Shown here in pieces: positions 9,384 through 20,834 of a DNA stretch of 64,000 bases. The translations under genes were made by a program, and so were the position numbers. This DNA is from Methylorubrum zatmanii (GTDB lineage Bacteria > Pseudomonadota > Alphaproteobacteria > Rhizobiales > Beijerinckiaceae), in NCBI RefSeq assembly GCF_014845115.1, contig NZ_NKUI01000041.1, forward strand, positions 33,467-97,466. Direction: 5' to 3'. Within the stretch, counting starts at the first letter, position 1. Every line of letters starts with the position of its first letter. The notes under the pieces were generated by a model. The model saw only the letters and a list, made by a program, of their open reading frames with translations. It was not told the origin of the DNA and made no database searches.

Positions 9384-9553
9384 CGCTCTTCTCGAAATCG
9401 TCGTCTCGGCCGGCAATCCTCGCCCGGCCTCGGTCCATCGCCTTTTAGCAGCAGGATTGACGCACCGGTAGCCGAGCGGCACCGGCCTGTTCCGGTCAAG
9501 CCCCGGCTTGCGGTATAGGTCGTCCGTTTTGCGATAGGGGGGATTTACGTCAG

Positions 9554-9727
9554 ATGGCCGAGACACCCGACACCTTCAAGAAGGCGCCCAAGCGCAAGCC
9601 CTCCAAGGGCAAGAGCGTGGCCGTCTCGCCCGAGATGCGGCAGGCCTATGCCGACATGATCAAGCAGCGGGAGGAGAAGGAGCAATCCTACGGCCGCCAC
9701 CTGCGGCAGGACGAGCCGCGGCGGTGA
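9554..9727 (+). CDS. Small basic hypothetical protein (57 aa)
   Basis: A short frame beginning [20 protein letters not shown] and ending [10 protein letters not shown]. It is very rich in Lys, Arg and Glu, with a predicted amphipathic helix in the middle ([20 protein letters not shown]). It has no signal peptide, no cysteines and no recognised domain; the basic N-terminal half could bind nucleic acid, but this is inference. It lies between the leuD promoter region and trpS (convergent), with G+C-rich third positions as expected for a real gene of this genome. Confidence 0.6.
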   Translation: MAETPDTFKKAPKRKPSKGKSVAVSPEMRQAYADMIKQREEKEQSYGRHLRQDEPRR

Positions 9728-9739
9728 CGGCCGGGTTCG

Positions 9740-10801
9740 TCACACCGCTTTGAGCGAGGGCCCGCGACGGACGAAGCCGACGATGTCCTTGACCGCGTCG
9801 AGGGTCGGCGCGGCGATGGCCGCCGCCCGCTCGGCACCGTCGCCGAGAACCGAATCGATGTAGCCCGGATCGGCGACGAGCCGCTTCATCTCGGCCCCGA
9901 TCGGCGCCAGCATCTCCACCGCGAGATCGACCAGCGCCGGCTTGAAGCTGGAGAAGTGCGCGCCGCCGAAATCCTTCAGCACCTCCTCGCGGGTGATGCC
10001 GCGCAGGGCCGCGAAGATGCCGACGAGGTTATCGGCCTCGGGCCGCCCGGCGAGGCCGGCAACCTCCGAGGGGAGGGGCTCCGGGTCGGTCTTGGCCTTG
10101 CGCACCTTCTGGGCGATGCCGTCGGCGTCGTCGGTGAGCGCGATGCGCGAATAGTCCGACGGATCGGACTTCGACATCTTCTTGGTGCCGTCGCGCAGGG
10201 ACATGACGCGCGCGGCCGGCCCGCCGATCAGCGGCTCGGTGATCGGGAAGAACTGCTCGCCATGGCCGTGAGCCAGGATCGACTGCGAAAAGTCGTTGTT
10301 GAACTTCTGCGCGATGTCACGGGTCAGTTCGAGATGCTGCTTCTGGTCCTCGCCCACGGGCACGTGCGTCGCCCGGTAGGCCAGGATGTCGGCGGCCATC
10401 AGCACCGGATAGTCGTAGAGGCCGATGGAGGCGTTCTCGCGGTCCTTGCCGGCCTTGTCCTTGAACTGCGTCATGCGGTTGAGCCAGCCGAGGCGGGCGA
10501 CGCAATTGAAGATCCAGGCCAGTTCCGCGTGCTGCGGCACTTGGCTCTGGTTGAAGACGATGGACCGCTTCGGGTCGATCCCGGCGGCGAGGAAGGCGGC
10601 GGTCACCTCGCGGATCTGGCCGCGCAAAGCCTGCGGATCCTGCCACAGGGTGATCGCGTGCAGATCGACCACGCAGTAGAGGCACTGCGCGTCCCGCTGC
10701 TGCATCTCGACGAAGCGCTTGATGGCGCCGAGATAGTTGCCGAGATGCAGGTTGCCGGTCGGCTGGACGCCGGAAAAGACGAGCTCGGTGAACGCGGCCA
10801 T
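9740..10801 (-). CDS. trpS: Tryptophanyl-tRNA synthetase
   Basis: Class I aminoacyl-tRNA synthetase charging tRNA-Trp. The HIGH-type motif is seen as [13 protein letters not shown] near residue 15 and the KMSKS loop as KKMSKSD near residue 200; between them are the TrpRS features [16 protein letters not shown] and MSLRDGTKK. At 353 residues it is a standard bacterial TrpRS. Start ATG at 10801. Confidence 0.97.
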   Translation of the reverse strand: MAAFTELVFSGVQPTGNLHLGNYLGAIKRFVEMQQRDAQCLYCVVDLHAITLWQDPQALRGQIREVTAAFLAAGIDPKRSIVFNQSQVPQHAELAWIFNCVARLGWLNRMTQFKDKAGKDRENASIGLYDYPVLMAADILAYRATHVPVGEDQKQHLELTRDIAQKFNNDFSQSILAHGHGEQFFPITEPLIGGPAARVMSLRDGTKKMSKSDPSDYSRIALTDDADGIAQKVRKAKTDPEPLPSEVAGLAGRPEADNLVGIFAALRGITREEVLKDFGGAHFSSFKPALVDLAVEMLAPIGAEMKRLVADPGYIDSVLGDGAERAAAIAAPTLDAVKDIVGFVRRGPSLKAV

Positions 10802-10912
10802 CGGCGCGGGTCCCTGGAAAGAAGGTCCGGGTCGAGGCGATCTCGCATCCCGCTTTAAGCGGCGGGTTCTGGCACCGGCAGCGGCAGCCGGTCAAGCAGG
10901 CGGATGAGGCGT

Positions 10913-10936
10913 TCCCGCTCCCGATCGGGAGCGGGA
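10913..10936. repeat. 24-bp perfect palindrome downstream of meaA
   Basis: The sequence TCCCGCTCCCGATCGGGAGCGGGA is a perfect inverted repeat 13 bases beyond the meaA stop. It can form a 10-bp or longer hairpin in the meaA mRNA but has no T-run, so it may be a 3'-end stabiliser or weak terminator rather than a protein-binding site. Confidence 0.5.
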
Positions 10937-10949
10937 CGGTTCGTCTCGA

Positions 10950-13016
10950 TCAGAAGACCTGTGCGGCGCCTTCGTTCCGGCGCGGCGCGCCGGGCACGCC
11001 GGCTTCCGCATCGGCCTTGTCGGCGGCGCGCTTGTCCAGCGCCCGCTCCACCACCTTGGCGAGGCCGACCATGATCTTGTCGAGCTCGTAATCCTTGGGG
11101 GTGTAGACCGCGGTGACGCCCATGTTCTTGAGCACCAGCTCGTCCTCGGTGGAAATGATGCCGCCGACGACGACCGGCACGTGGTCGAGGCCGGCTTCGC
11201 GCAGCTTGGCCTTCACCTCGCGCACCAGCGGCACGTGGCTGCCGGAGAGAACCGACAGGCCGATGACGTGGGCGCCGCGCTCCTTCGCCTTGGCGACGAT
11301 CTCGGTCGGCGTCTGGCGGATGCCGTCATAGGTCACGTCGAAGCCGACATCGCGGGCGCGCAGGGCGATCTGCTCGGCGCCGTTGGAATGGCCGTCGAGG
11401 CCGGGCTTGCCGACCACGAGCTTCGGCGTCTCACCGAGCCGCTCGCCGAGATCGGCGATGAGCAGGCGGGCCTCCTCCGCCGCGCCGGAGGTCACCGTCT
11501 GAAGCGTGACGCCGGTCGGGGCGCGGTATTCGCCGAACACCTCGCGCAGGCGCTGGCCCCATTCGCCGGTGGTCACGCCCGCCTTCGCCGCGGCGATGGA
11601 GGGTGGCATGATGTTGGCGCCGGAGCGCGCAGCCTGTTCGAGGTCGGCGAGGGCTTGGCCCACCGCCCGGTCGTCGCGCTTGGCGCGCCATTCGCGGATG
11701 CGGGCCTCGGCCTCCATCTCCACCGTCTCCGAGACGGTGAAGATCGCCCCGTCCCCGGAGGTGAGCGGCGAGGGCTCGCCCTGCTGCCACTTGTTGACGC
11801 CGACGACGATCTGCTCGCCCTTCTCGATGGCGGAGATGCGCTTGGCGTTCGATTCCACCAGCGCCCGCTTCAGCTCGCCCGCCTCGACCGCCGAGACCGC
11901 TCCGCCGAGTTCGGCGATCCGCTTCAGCTCGGCGCGGGTCTGCTCCTTGAGCGCCTCGACGCGGGATTCGATCACCGTCGAGCCGTCGAAGATGTCGTCG
12001 TATTCGAGCAGGTCGGTCTCGAAGGCGAGGATCTGCTGCATCCGCATCGACCATTGCTGGTCCCAGGGCCGGGGCAGGCCGAGGGCCTCGTTCCAGGCCG
12101 GCAGCTGCACGGCGCGGGCGCGGGCGCGCTTGGACAGGGTCACCGCCAGCATCTCGATCAGGATGCGGTGGACGTTGTTTTCCGGCTGCTGCTCGGTCAG
12201 GCCGAGGCTGTTCACCTGCACGCCGTAGCGGAAGATGCGCTTCTTGGCGTCGGTGATGCCGTAGCGCTCCTGGGCGATCTCGTCCCACAGCTCGGCGAAG
12301 GCCCGCATCTTGCAGATTTCGGTGATGAACCGCATGCCGGCATTCACGAAGAACGAGATCCGGCTGAAGACGTCGGGGAAGCTCGCCTCGTCGAAATCGG
12401 GATCGTTGCGCACCGTGTCGAGCACGGCGATGGCGATGGCCAGCGCGTAGGACAGCTCCTGAACCGGCGTCGCCCCCGCCTCCTGCAGGTGGTAGGAGCA
12501 GACATTCATCGGATTCCACTTCGGCACGTTCTTGGTCGTGAACAGGATCACGTCCTTGGTCAGCCGGAGCGAGGGCGCGGGCGGGAACACGTAGGTGCCG
12601 CGCGAGAGATATTCCTTGATGATGTCGTTCTGCGTGGTGCCCTGCAGCGCCGAGATCGGCGCGCCCTGTTCCTCGGCCACGGCGAGGTAGAGCGACAACA
12701 GCCACGGCGCCGTGGCGTTGATCGTCATCGAGGTGTTCATCTGCGCCAGCGGAATCTGGTCGAACAAGGTCCGCATGTCGCCGAGATGGGCGATCGAGAC
12801 GCCGACCTTGCCGACCTCGCCGCGGGCGAGTTCGTGATCGGGATCGTAACCGGTCTGCGTCGGCAGGTCGAAGGCGACCGAGAGGCCCGTCTGGCCCTTG
12901 GCGAGGTTGCCGCGGTAGAGTTTGTTCGATTCCGTCGCGGTGGAATGGCCCGCATAGGTGCGGATGATCCACGGCTTATCGCGCTTGATCTCGGCGACGC
13001 TCCCTTGGGCGCTCAT
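10950..13016 (-). CDS. meaA: Ethylmalonyl-CoA mutase (MeaA), adenosylcobalamin-dependent
   Basis: Converts (2R)-ethylmalonyl-CoA to methylsuccinyl-CoA in the ethylmalonyl-CoA pathway, using coenzyme B12. Residues ~1-520 form the mutase TIM barrel (RTYAGHSTATESNKLYRG, FDLPTQTGYDPDHELARGEVG, PMNVCSYHLQEAGATP). The C-terminal ~130 residues are the B12-binding domain, with the DxHxxG motif in GLDGHSNGAE and VVVGGIIS. As one 688-residue chain it matches MeaA/Ecm rather than two-subunit methylmalonyl-CoA mutase. Some databases still call this family methylmalonyl-CoA mutase; the ccr gene 3 kb away and MeaB support the ethylmalonyl reading. A perfect 24-bp palindrome follows the stop. Confidence 0.93.
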   Translation of the reverse strand: MSAQGSVAEIKRDKPWIIRTYAGHSTATESNKLYRGNLAKGQTGLSVAFDLPTQTGYDPDHELARGEVGKVGVSIAHLGDMRTLFDQIPLAQMNTSMTINATAPWLLSLYLAVAEEQGAPISALQGTTQNDIIKEYLSRGTYVFPPAPSLRLTKDVILFTTKNVPKWNPMNVCSYHLQEAGATPVQELSYALAIAIAVLDTVRNDPDFDEASFPDVFSRISFFVNAGMRFITEICKMRAFAELWDEIAQERYGITDAKKRIFRYGVQVNSLGLTEQQPENNVHRILIEMLAVTLSKRARARAVQLPAWNEALGLPRPWDQQWSMRMQQILAFETDLLEYDDIFDGSTVIESRVEALKEQTRAELKRIAELGGAVSAVEAGELKRALVESNAKRISAIEKGEQIVVGVNKWQQGEPSPLTSGDGAIFTVSETVEMEAEARIREWRAKRDDRAVGQALADLEQAARSGANIMPPSIAAAKAGVTTGEWGQRLREVFGEYRAPTGVTLQTVTSGAAEEARLLIADLGERLGETPKLVVGKPGLDGHSNGAEQIALRARDVGFDVTYDGIRQTPTEIVAKAKERGAHVIGLSVLSGSHVPLVREVKAKLREAGLDHVPVVVGGIISTEDELVLKNMGVTAVYTPKDYELDKIMVGLAKVVERALDKRAADKADAEAGVPGAPRRNEGAAQVF

Positions 13017-13260
13017 CCCGCTCGACTCCGTATACCAGAATTCGTTGTTTGACGCGCCACGCGCGTCATGTCGGCGGCACCGTAGCGAAGCGGCCGCGCC
13101 ACGTCATCTGGGAGAAAGGTCGGGGTTGGTGCCTCGAGCGGCTGGAAAAACTTGATACGGCCGTGAAGTGGATTTGCGCCGGCAGATCTGAACCGACGCG
13201 AGAGGATGGCGCGCGGCCGGCCTGCCCGCGACGGACGATGTCGCCCCCCGAGGCACCTGC

Positions 13261-13572
13261 TCAGTTGCCGAATGCGTCACCGGTCGATGCGGATGCCCGG
13301 GGTCTCACCGGGACATGGACCACATCGAGCCGGCCACCGCGCGGGACCAGAATCGTCCGCGTCGCCTCGGGACGCGACACGTGGCCGCCGTCGCGAGAGA
13401 TGCTCGACCAATGCGGAGCGGCGTTCCTCGGCAGGGCGGGCTTGCTGGCGGGCTGAGCAGCCTTGGTTGCACGGGGGCGGTCATGCCCGCCATCGGACTG
13501 TGCCGAGGCAGGAAAGGCAGCGGTAGCCAGCATGGCGAGCGAGAGCGCGAGGCAGGATAAAAGACGGGACAA
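13261..13572 (-). CDS. Small exported hypothetical protein
   Basis: A 103-residue protein with a clear Sec signal peptide (MSRLLSCLALSLAMLATAAFPASA, cleavage after ASA) and a ~79-residue, Pro/Arg-rich mature part without recognised domain. The start is a TTG, supported by GGAGAG at good spacing upstream. It is divergent from katA across a ~385-bp region. Function unknown; periplasmic location is the only safe inference. Confidence 0.65.
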   Translation of the reverse strand: MSRLLSCLALSLAMLATAAFPASAQSDGGHDRPRATKAAQPASKPALPRNAAPHWSSISRDGGHVSRPEATRTILVPRGGRLDVVHVPVRPRASASTGDAFGN

Positions 13573-13957
13573 AATATCTCTCCATCACTATCTGATTTTT
13601 GCCGTTAACTGAGGCATGAAGCAAAGATAGTTGGCAGATATTTAAGTTAAGTGCGCTTTCGCACGAGCATGTATTCGATAAATAATCCCGTCTTCAGCAG
13701 AAATTTTCTTGGGATGATAATGGCGCCTGGAAACGTGTTGCAATCAGGACTTGGGCAAATTTGACCGACCGGCGCCGGAACCGGCGGGCACCCATGGAGC
13801 CGTCGTCACACGAGAAAGTGGTCGCGGACCACAGCCTCGAATGGCTCCAACCTTTGCCTCACACGTTGAGCCAGCGAGCGTGCACCGCGCGCAACCGGCG
13901 GGCGCTGGGGGCTGCGCCGACGGTGTGACGTTGCATCGAAGCAGGGAGACACAGGCA
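13573..13957. other. 385-bp divergent promoter region upstream of katA
   Basis: Contains a distinctly A+T-rich stretch (about 13575-13745), unusual for this genome and typical of a strong or regulated promoter area, with a small hairpin at 13651-13664 (GTGCG CTTT CGCAC). In-frame extension of katA into it (to 13751) is not supported by family similarity. A peroxide-responsive regulator would be expected to bind here, but I do not see a site I can name with confidence. Confidence 0.5.
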
Positions 13958-15430
13958 ATGGCGGATCAGAGCCCGCGGCTGACCACGGCTTTCGGGAATC
14001 CGGTTTCCGACAACCAGAATTCACTCACGGCCGGTCCGCGCGGACCGGTGCTGATGCAGGATTATCATCTCATCGAGAAGATGGCCCATTTCAACCGGGA
14101 GAGGATCCCGGAGCGCGTGGTCCACGCCAAAGGGTACGGCGCCTACGGCACCTTCCGCCTCACCAAGTCGCTCGGTGAGTACACCCGCGCCAAGGTACTG
14201 ACCGAGGTCGGCAAGGAGGTGCCGATGGTTGCCCGGTTCTCGACCGTGGGCGGCGAATCCGGCTCGGCCGACACCGCCCGCGATCCGCGCGGCTTCGCCC
14301 TCAAGTTCTATACCGAGGAAGGCAACTGGGACCTCGTCGGCAACAACACGCCGATCTTCTTCGTGCGCGACGCGATCAAGTTCTCCGACTTCATCCGCAC
14401 CCAGAAGCGCGACCCGCGCACCCATCTGAAACCCCATTGGCGGCGGTGGGATTTCTGGAGCCTTTCGCCCGAGGCGATCCATCAGGTGATGTTCCTGTAC
14501 TCGGATCGCGGCACGCCGAAATCGGCGCGGTTCATGAACGGCTACGGCTCGCACACCTTCTCGCTCTGGAACGACAGGGGCGAGCGTTACTGGGTGAAGT
14601 TCCACTTCCACACCCAGCAGGGCATCCAGAATTTCTCGGCGGACGAGGCCGACGAGATCGCCGGCAAGGATCCCGATTACTCCGCCGCCGACCTCTCGAC
14701 GGCCATCGAGAAGGGCGATTTCCCGAAATGGCGGGTCTCGGTCCAGATCATGCCGGAGCTGGAGGCCGACACCTATCGCATCAATCCGTTCGACCTCACC
14801 AAGGTCTGGCCGCACGGCGACTATCCGCTGATCGAGATCGGCGAGATGGAGCTGAACCGCAATCCGGACAATTATTTCGCCGAGATCGAGCAATCGGCCT
14901 TCGAGCCGTCGAACGTGGTGCCGGGCATCGGCTTCTCGCCGGACAAGATGCTGCAGAACCGGGTGCTCTCCTACGCGGACGCGCATCGCTACCGGCTCGG
15001 GGTCAACTATCAGCAGATTCCGGTGAACCAGCCGAGAAACGCGGCCGTGCAGACCTATCATCGCGACGGCGCCATGCGCACCGACGGCAACCACGGCGCC
15101 CAGGTCGATTACGAGCCGAATTCCTTCGGCGGACCGAAGCAGGATCCGTCGTTCAGCGAGCCGCCGCTGCGCATCAACGGCGATGCCGGCCGCTACGGCT
15201 GGCCGGGCGACGACGAGGATCTCTACGGGCAGCCCCGGCTGTTCTGGACCAAGGTCTTGGACGAGGGCGGTCGCCAGCGGCTCGTCGAGAACATCGTCAC
15301 CTCCATGGGCGACAGCCCGCGCAACATCCAGGAGCGGATGATCGCCCACTGGTTCAAGGTGCACGAGGATTTCGGCCGCGGCGTCGCCAAAGGCCTCGGC
15401 ATCGACACGGCTAAGGCCGCTGCCGAGTGA
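13958..15430 (+). CDS. katA: Catalase (monofunctional, heme)
   Basis: Destroys hydrogen peroxide. At 490 residues from the ATG at 13958 it is a small-subunit catalase. That start is preferred over the upstream in-frame one because a GGGAGA site precedes it and the family N terminus ([19 protein letters not shown]) follows directly. Key residues: the distal His in [13 protein letters not shown], Asn in [12 protein letters not shown] context, and the heme-ligand Tyr in [11 protein letters not shown]. It ends in a good intrinsic terminator. Methylotrophs need strong peroxide defence; no regulator gene is adjacent. Confidence 0.95.
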   Translation: MADQSPRLTTAFGNPVSDNQNSLTAGPRGPVLMQDYHLIEKMAHFNRERIPERVVHAKGYGAYGTFRLTKSLGEYTRAKVLTEVGKEVPMVARFSTVGGESGSADTARDPRGFALKFYTEEGNWDLVGNNTPIFFVRDAIKFSDFIRTQKRDPRTHLKPHWRRWDFWSLSPEAIHQVMFLYSDRGTPKSARFMNGYGSHTFSLWNDRGERYWVKFHFHTQQGIQNFSADEADEIAGKDPDYSAADLSTAIEKGDFPKWRVSVQIMPELEADTYRINPFDLTKVWPHGDYPLIEIGEMELNRNPDNYFAEIEQSAFEPSNVVPGIGFSPDKMLQNRVLSYADAHRYRLGVNYQQIPVNQPRNAAVQTYHRDGAMRTDGNHGAQVDYEPNSFGGPKQDPSFSEPPLRINGDAGRYGWPGDDEDLYGQPRLFWTKVLDEGGRQRLVENIVTSMGDSPRNIQERMIAHWFKVHEDFGRGVAKGLGIDTAKAAAE

Positions 15431-15457
15431 TCATCTCAACGTTATTTTGAATACAGG

Positions 15458-15487
15458 GGCGTCGGCTTTAGCCGGCGCCTCTTTTTT
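15458..15487 (+). terminator. Intrinsic terminator of katA
   Basis: Ten-base-pair stem GGCGTCGGCT / AGCCGGCGCC (one G-T pair) with a very short loop, followed by TCTTTTTT. It begins 27 bases after the katA stop and separates it from ccr. Confidence 0.85.
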
Positions 15488-15612
15488 GTGCGTGTAGGAC
15501 AAAGCCTTGCCTTTTAGACCACTTGGAAGGCTGGAAACATCGTGCTTATAGCGTCTGCCAAGGTCGCGCGGTTCAGTTCGCGTGAGCCAAGGACACGATA
15601 GGGAGTGCCACA

Positions 15613-16911
<1,299 letters not shown>

Positions 16912-16916
16912 CAGGG

Positions 16917-17014
16917 CATCCGCTTGATCGGAGCGGGTCGCGTCTCGGCAAGCCCGCGCGGCGTTTGAGCGAAGCCCTAATCCGCCCTCCCGAAGGGATC
17001 AACCGGATGGGATA
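16917..17014 (+). repeat. Interspersed ~100-bp repeat, copy 1
   Basis: Intergenic element directly after ccr, beginning CATCCGCTTGATCGGAGCGG and ending GAAGGGATCAACCGGATGGG. The same sequence recurs inverted at 20734-20831 and 34162-34262 with only scattered differences. The two ends are partly complementary (ATCCGCTTGATC versus GATCAACCGGAT), so it resembles a palindromic or MITE-like unit. Confidence 0.8.
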
Positions 17015-17095
17015 TGAGACCGGGCCGGCGGTGGGACCACCCACCGCCGGCCTGCTCCCGAATTGCTGGGGGCCTGCATGGGCCCGCCAAACCCA

Positions 17096-17130
17096 AAACG
17101 CCCGCGCCCCTCGACGAGGCGCGGGCGTTT
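17096..17130. terminator. Bidirectional terminator between ccr and the PNPOx-fold gene
   Basis: Ten-base-pair stem CGCCCGCGCC / GGCGCGGGCG flanked by AAAA on the left and TTT on the right, between convergent genes, so it can stop transcription from both sides. Confidence 0.75.
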
Positions 17131-17166
17131 CTGATTCTGGCACCGCTCCGGCACAGATAAAGAAAT

Positions 17167-17820
17167 TCAGGCCTCTCCGCGGGCCACCATCGCCTCGTAT
17201 TCGGAGACTTCGAGGCGTCCCTCCTTCGCCACCCGCGCCTTGTCTTCGTCGCTGATGACGTCGCCGGCCAAGTCGAGCCGCTTCCAGGCGGCGAGCGGCG
17301 TCTCGCGGTCAGGGCGGGGGACGTACTTGTTCTGCTCCAGCTTCCTGTACTTGTGGATGTAGCGTGGGCAGTTGACCCAGATCTTCGTGACGTCGACCTT
17401 CACGAGATATTTCGCCTCGGTGTATTCGGCCATCAGCGGATCGTCGCGCAGCACCGAAGCGTGGCCCTGCACGCGGATGCGGTGCGGCGTCTCGAAATCG
17501 ATGAACAGCAGGCCGACCTTGGCCTGACCCGCGATGTTGCCGACCGAGTAGAACATCCCGTTGCCATCGAAGCCCGGGAACACCAGGGTCGAACCATCGA
17601 CCACCTTCACGAAACCGGTCGGGCCACCCTTGTAGGAGACGGTCGGCATGCCGTCGGGATCGACGGTGGACAGGAAGAACATGTCGCGCGAGCCGATGAA
17701 GGCAGCCTCGTCCGGCTGGATCGTCTCGTGCACCCAATCCTCATCGAGGCGGACGGCGAGCTTGGTCGTCCCGAATTCCTCTTGGAGAGCGCGGTGCGCC
17801 TCCGAATAAAGCGATGCCAT
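17167..17820 (-). CDS. Pyridoxamine 5'-phosphate oxidase-fold protein
   Basis: A 217-residue FMN-binding split-barrel protein. The signature FIGSRDMFFLSTVDPDGMPTVSYKGG at residues ~40-65, then FPGFDGNGMFYSVGNIAGQAKVGLLFID and HRIRVQGHASV, fits the PNPOx-like group that binds flavin or F420-type cofactors. The C-terminal half (YIHKYRKLEQNKYVPRP) occurs in a family of larger members. The ATG at 17820 is chosen because a strong AGGAGGA site precedes it. Substrate unknown; it should not be called PdxH. Confidence 0.85.
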   Translation of the reverse strand: MASLYSEAHRALQEEFGTTKLAVRLDEDWVHETIQPDEAAFIGSRDMFFLSTVDPDGMPTVSYKGGPTGFVKVVDGSTLVFPGFDGNGMFYSVGNIAGQAKVGLLFIDFETPHRIRVQGHASVLRDDPLMAEYTEAKYLVKVDVTKIWVNCPRYIHKYRKLEQNKYVPRPDRETPLAAWKRLDLAGDVISDEDKARVAKEGRLEVSEYEAMVARGEA

Positions 17821-17902
17821 CTGCGTCTCCTCCTGGGCCCGTTGTTTCGGACCGCGTCCGGCAGCGTTTAAGGAAAAGGCACGAGGCCGCAACCTCGGCC
17901 AC

Positions 17903-17939
17903 GAAAAAGGCCGGTTACGCTCGCGCGAACCGGCCTTTC
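17903..17939 (-). terminator. Intrinsic terminator of ilvC
   Basis: On the minus strand the stem GAAAGGCCGGTT / AACCGGCCTTTTTC encloses an 11-base loop and ends in a T-run, about 50 bases after the ilvC stop. Confidence 0.8.
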
Positions 17940-17990
17940 TGGCTCAATGGTGGAGGCCGAGCACAGCACGGCCTCCGACCCCGAAAAGAA

Positions 17991-19690
<1,700 letters not shown>

Positions 19691-19712
19691 AATCCGGTTG
19701 GTGAATCCGTAC

Positions 19713-19728
19713 CGTACCGTACGGTACG
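19713..19728. promoter_or_regulatory. Palindromic operator candidate for the TetR regulator
   Basis: CGTACCGTACGGTACG is a perfect inverted repeat, preceded by an extra direct GTACC half (19709-19713). Position just upstream of the tetR start and the length fit a TetR-dimer operator; binding is inferred. Confidence 0.6.
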
Positions 19729-19918
19729 CTCACCTAGCCGGTCCGGGCACGCGGAACAAGCAGGGAAACAGCGGAATCCGTCTCGTTCTTTGTCCTCCGA
19801 CAGGAATCTGTCGCCGACGCAACGAAGCCGCTTTACGAGCGCTCGGGCCCAGCGTATACGGCCCTTCGTCGCCACAGCGACGCCGGTGCCGCCTTCCGCA
19901 AGCGACACCGAAGGGTAA

Positions 19919-19993
19919 GGGTGCGTAGCTCAGCGGGAGAGCATTCGCTTCACACGCGAAGGGTCACAGGTTCGATCCCTGTCGCGCCCACCA
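19919..19993 (+). tRNA. tRNA-Val (anticodon CAC)
   Basis: 75-nt cloverleaf with encoded CCA. The acceptor stem GGGTGCG / CGCGCCC has one wobble pair; the D arm is GCTCAGCGGGAGAGC; the anticodon stem TTCGC / GCGAA encloses TTCACAC with CAC at 19951-19953; the T arm is ACAGG TTCGATC CCTGT. It decodes GUG. Confidence 0.96.
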
Positions 19994-20116
19994 TCCCCTC
20001 ATTCATTCCTTCGTCGTCCCAAAGTCGGCTGTCACCCCTCGTCGGGTTTGACCCCGTCGTGTGATCGTGATGGGTTTCGCGCCGATTCTCTGTATCTGAG
20101 GGCGCGGGGAAACGTC

Positions 20117-20671
20117 TTGCCGATTCTGATCATCCTTGCCGCTGTCGTCGCCAGTGTCGTGATCTGGTTGCTGCGGGCGCATTACGCGGTCAAGCAGCTC
20201 CAAGAGATAGACAAGGACACCAAAGGGCTTCAGCGCCGGGCGAAATCGACGTTTGAGAGCATCATCGGCACGCCGCTCCAGCGGGTGAACGATGTCCGGC
20301 TCGCCGCCGTCATCCTGATGATCCAGATCGTCCGTACGGGGAGCCCTGTGACGGCTTCGGAAAAGACCCGGATCCTGGAATTCATGGAGAACCCCCTGGA
20401 GATCCAGGCGATTTCGGCCACTTTCGAGCGGGCATGGCGCTACACCGAGGAGCGGCGCCCGTTCTCCCTGGTCGCCGACCCCTTGCTGCCGCTGCTGCGG
20501 GAGAAACTGACCGGCGAGGAGCGGATGCAACTCGTCGACATGTTGGCGAAAGTCGCCTCAGCCCACTCCCCGTTGAGCGAGCTTCAGCAGGAGGCACTGG
20601 CGCGGCTCAAGCGCCGACTCGTCGCCGGCGGGCCGGCTCTCGTCGCCAGCCGTGCCGGCAACCACGGATAG
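20117..20671 (+). CDS. TerB-like membrane-anchored hypothetical protein
   Basis: A ~184-residue protein with one N-terminal membrane segment (LPILIILAAVVASVVIWLL) and a cytoplasmic helical domain resembling TerB / DjlA-N (NDVRLAAVILMIQIVRTGSPVTASEK, then SLVADPLLPLLREKLTGEERMQLVDML). The preferred start is a TTG at 20117 preceded by GGGGA; the frame stays open to an upstream initiator at 20048, which would add a non-conserved stretch. Function unknown; TerB-like domains are associated with tellurite resistance and stress sensing. Confidence 0.75.
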   Translation: MPILIILAAVVASVVIWLLRAHYAVKQLQEIDKDTKGLQRRAKSTFESIIGTPLQRVNDVRLAAVILMIQIVRTGSPVTASEKTRILEFMENPLEIQAISATFERAWRYTEERRPFSLVADPLLPLLREKLTGEERMQLVDMLAKVASAHSPLSELQQEALARLKRRLVAGGPALVASRAGNHG

Positions 20672-20699
20672 GGACACGCTCGTCACGATCAGATAAACA

Positions 20700-20719
20700 G
20701 GCCGCCCCGGAGGGCGGCC
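20700..20719 (-). terminator. Hairpin downstream of pccB
   Basis: Perfect 8-bp stem GGCCGCCC / GGGCGGCC with a 4-base loop; on the minus strand it is followed by TGTTTATC, a weak T-rich tail. It lies beyond repeat copy 2 and may end pccB transcription. Confidence 0.5.
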
Positions 20720-20733
20720 CGCACCCGCCTCAG

Positions 20734-20831
20734 ACCCAATCCGGTTGATCCCTTCGGGTGGCGGATTGGGGCTTCGCCCAAACGCCGGGCGGGCTTGCCG
20801 ACACGCAACCCGCTCCGGTCAAGCGGATCCC
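20734..20831 (-). repeat. Interspersed ~100-bp repeat, copy 2 (inverted)
   Basis: Inverted relative to copy 1; its complement reads GGATCCGCTTGACCGGAGCGG ... GGGATCAACCGGATTGGG. It lies immediately after the pccB stop, as copy 1 lies after the ccr stop. Confidence 0.8.
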
Positions 20832-20834
20832 GTA

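Noticed and set aside
11181..13052. 623-codon plus-strand frame opposite meaA
   Set aside because: Shadow of meaA; sequence is low-complexity and has no known domain.
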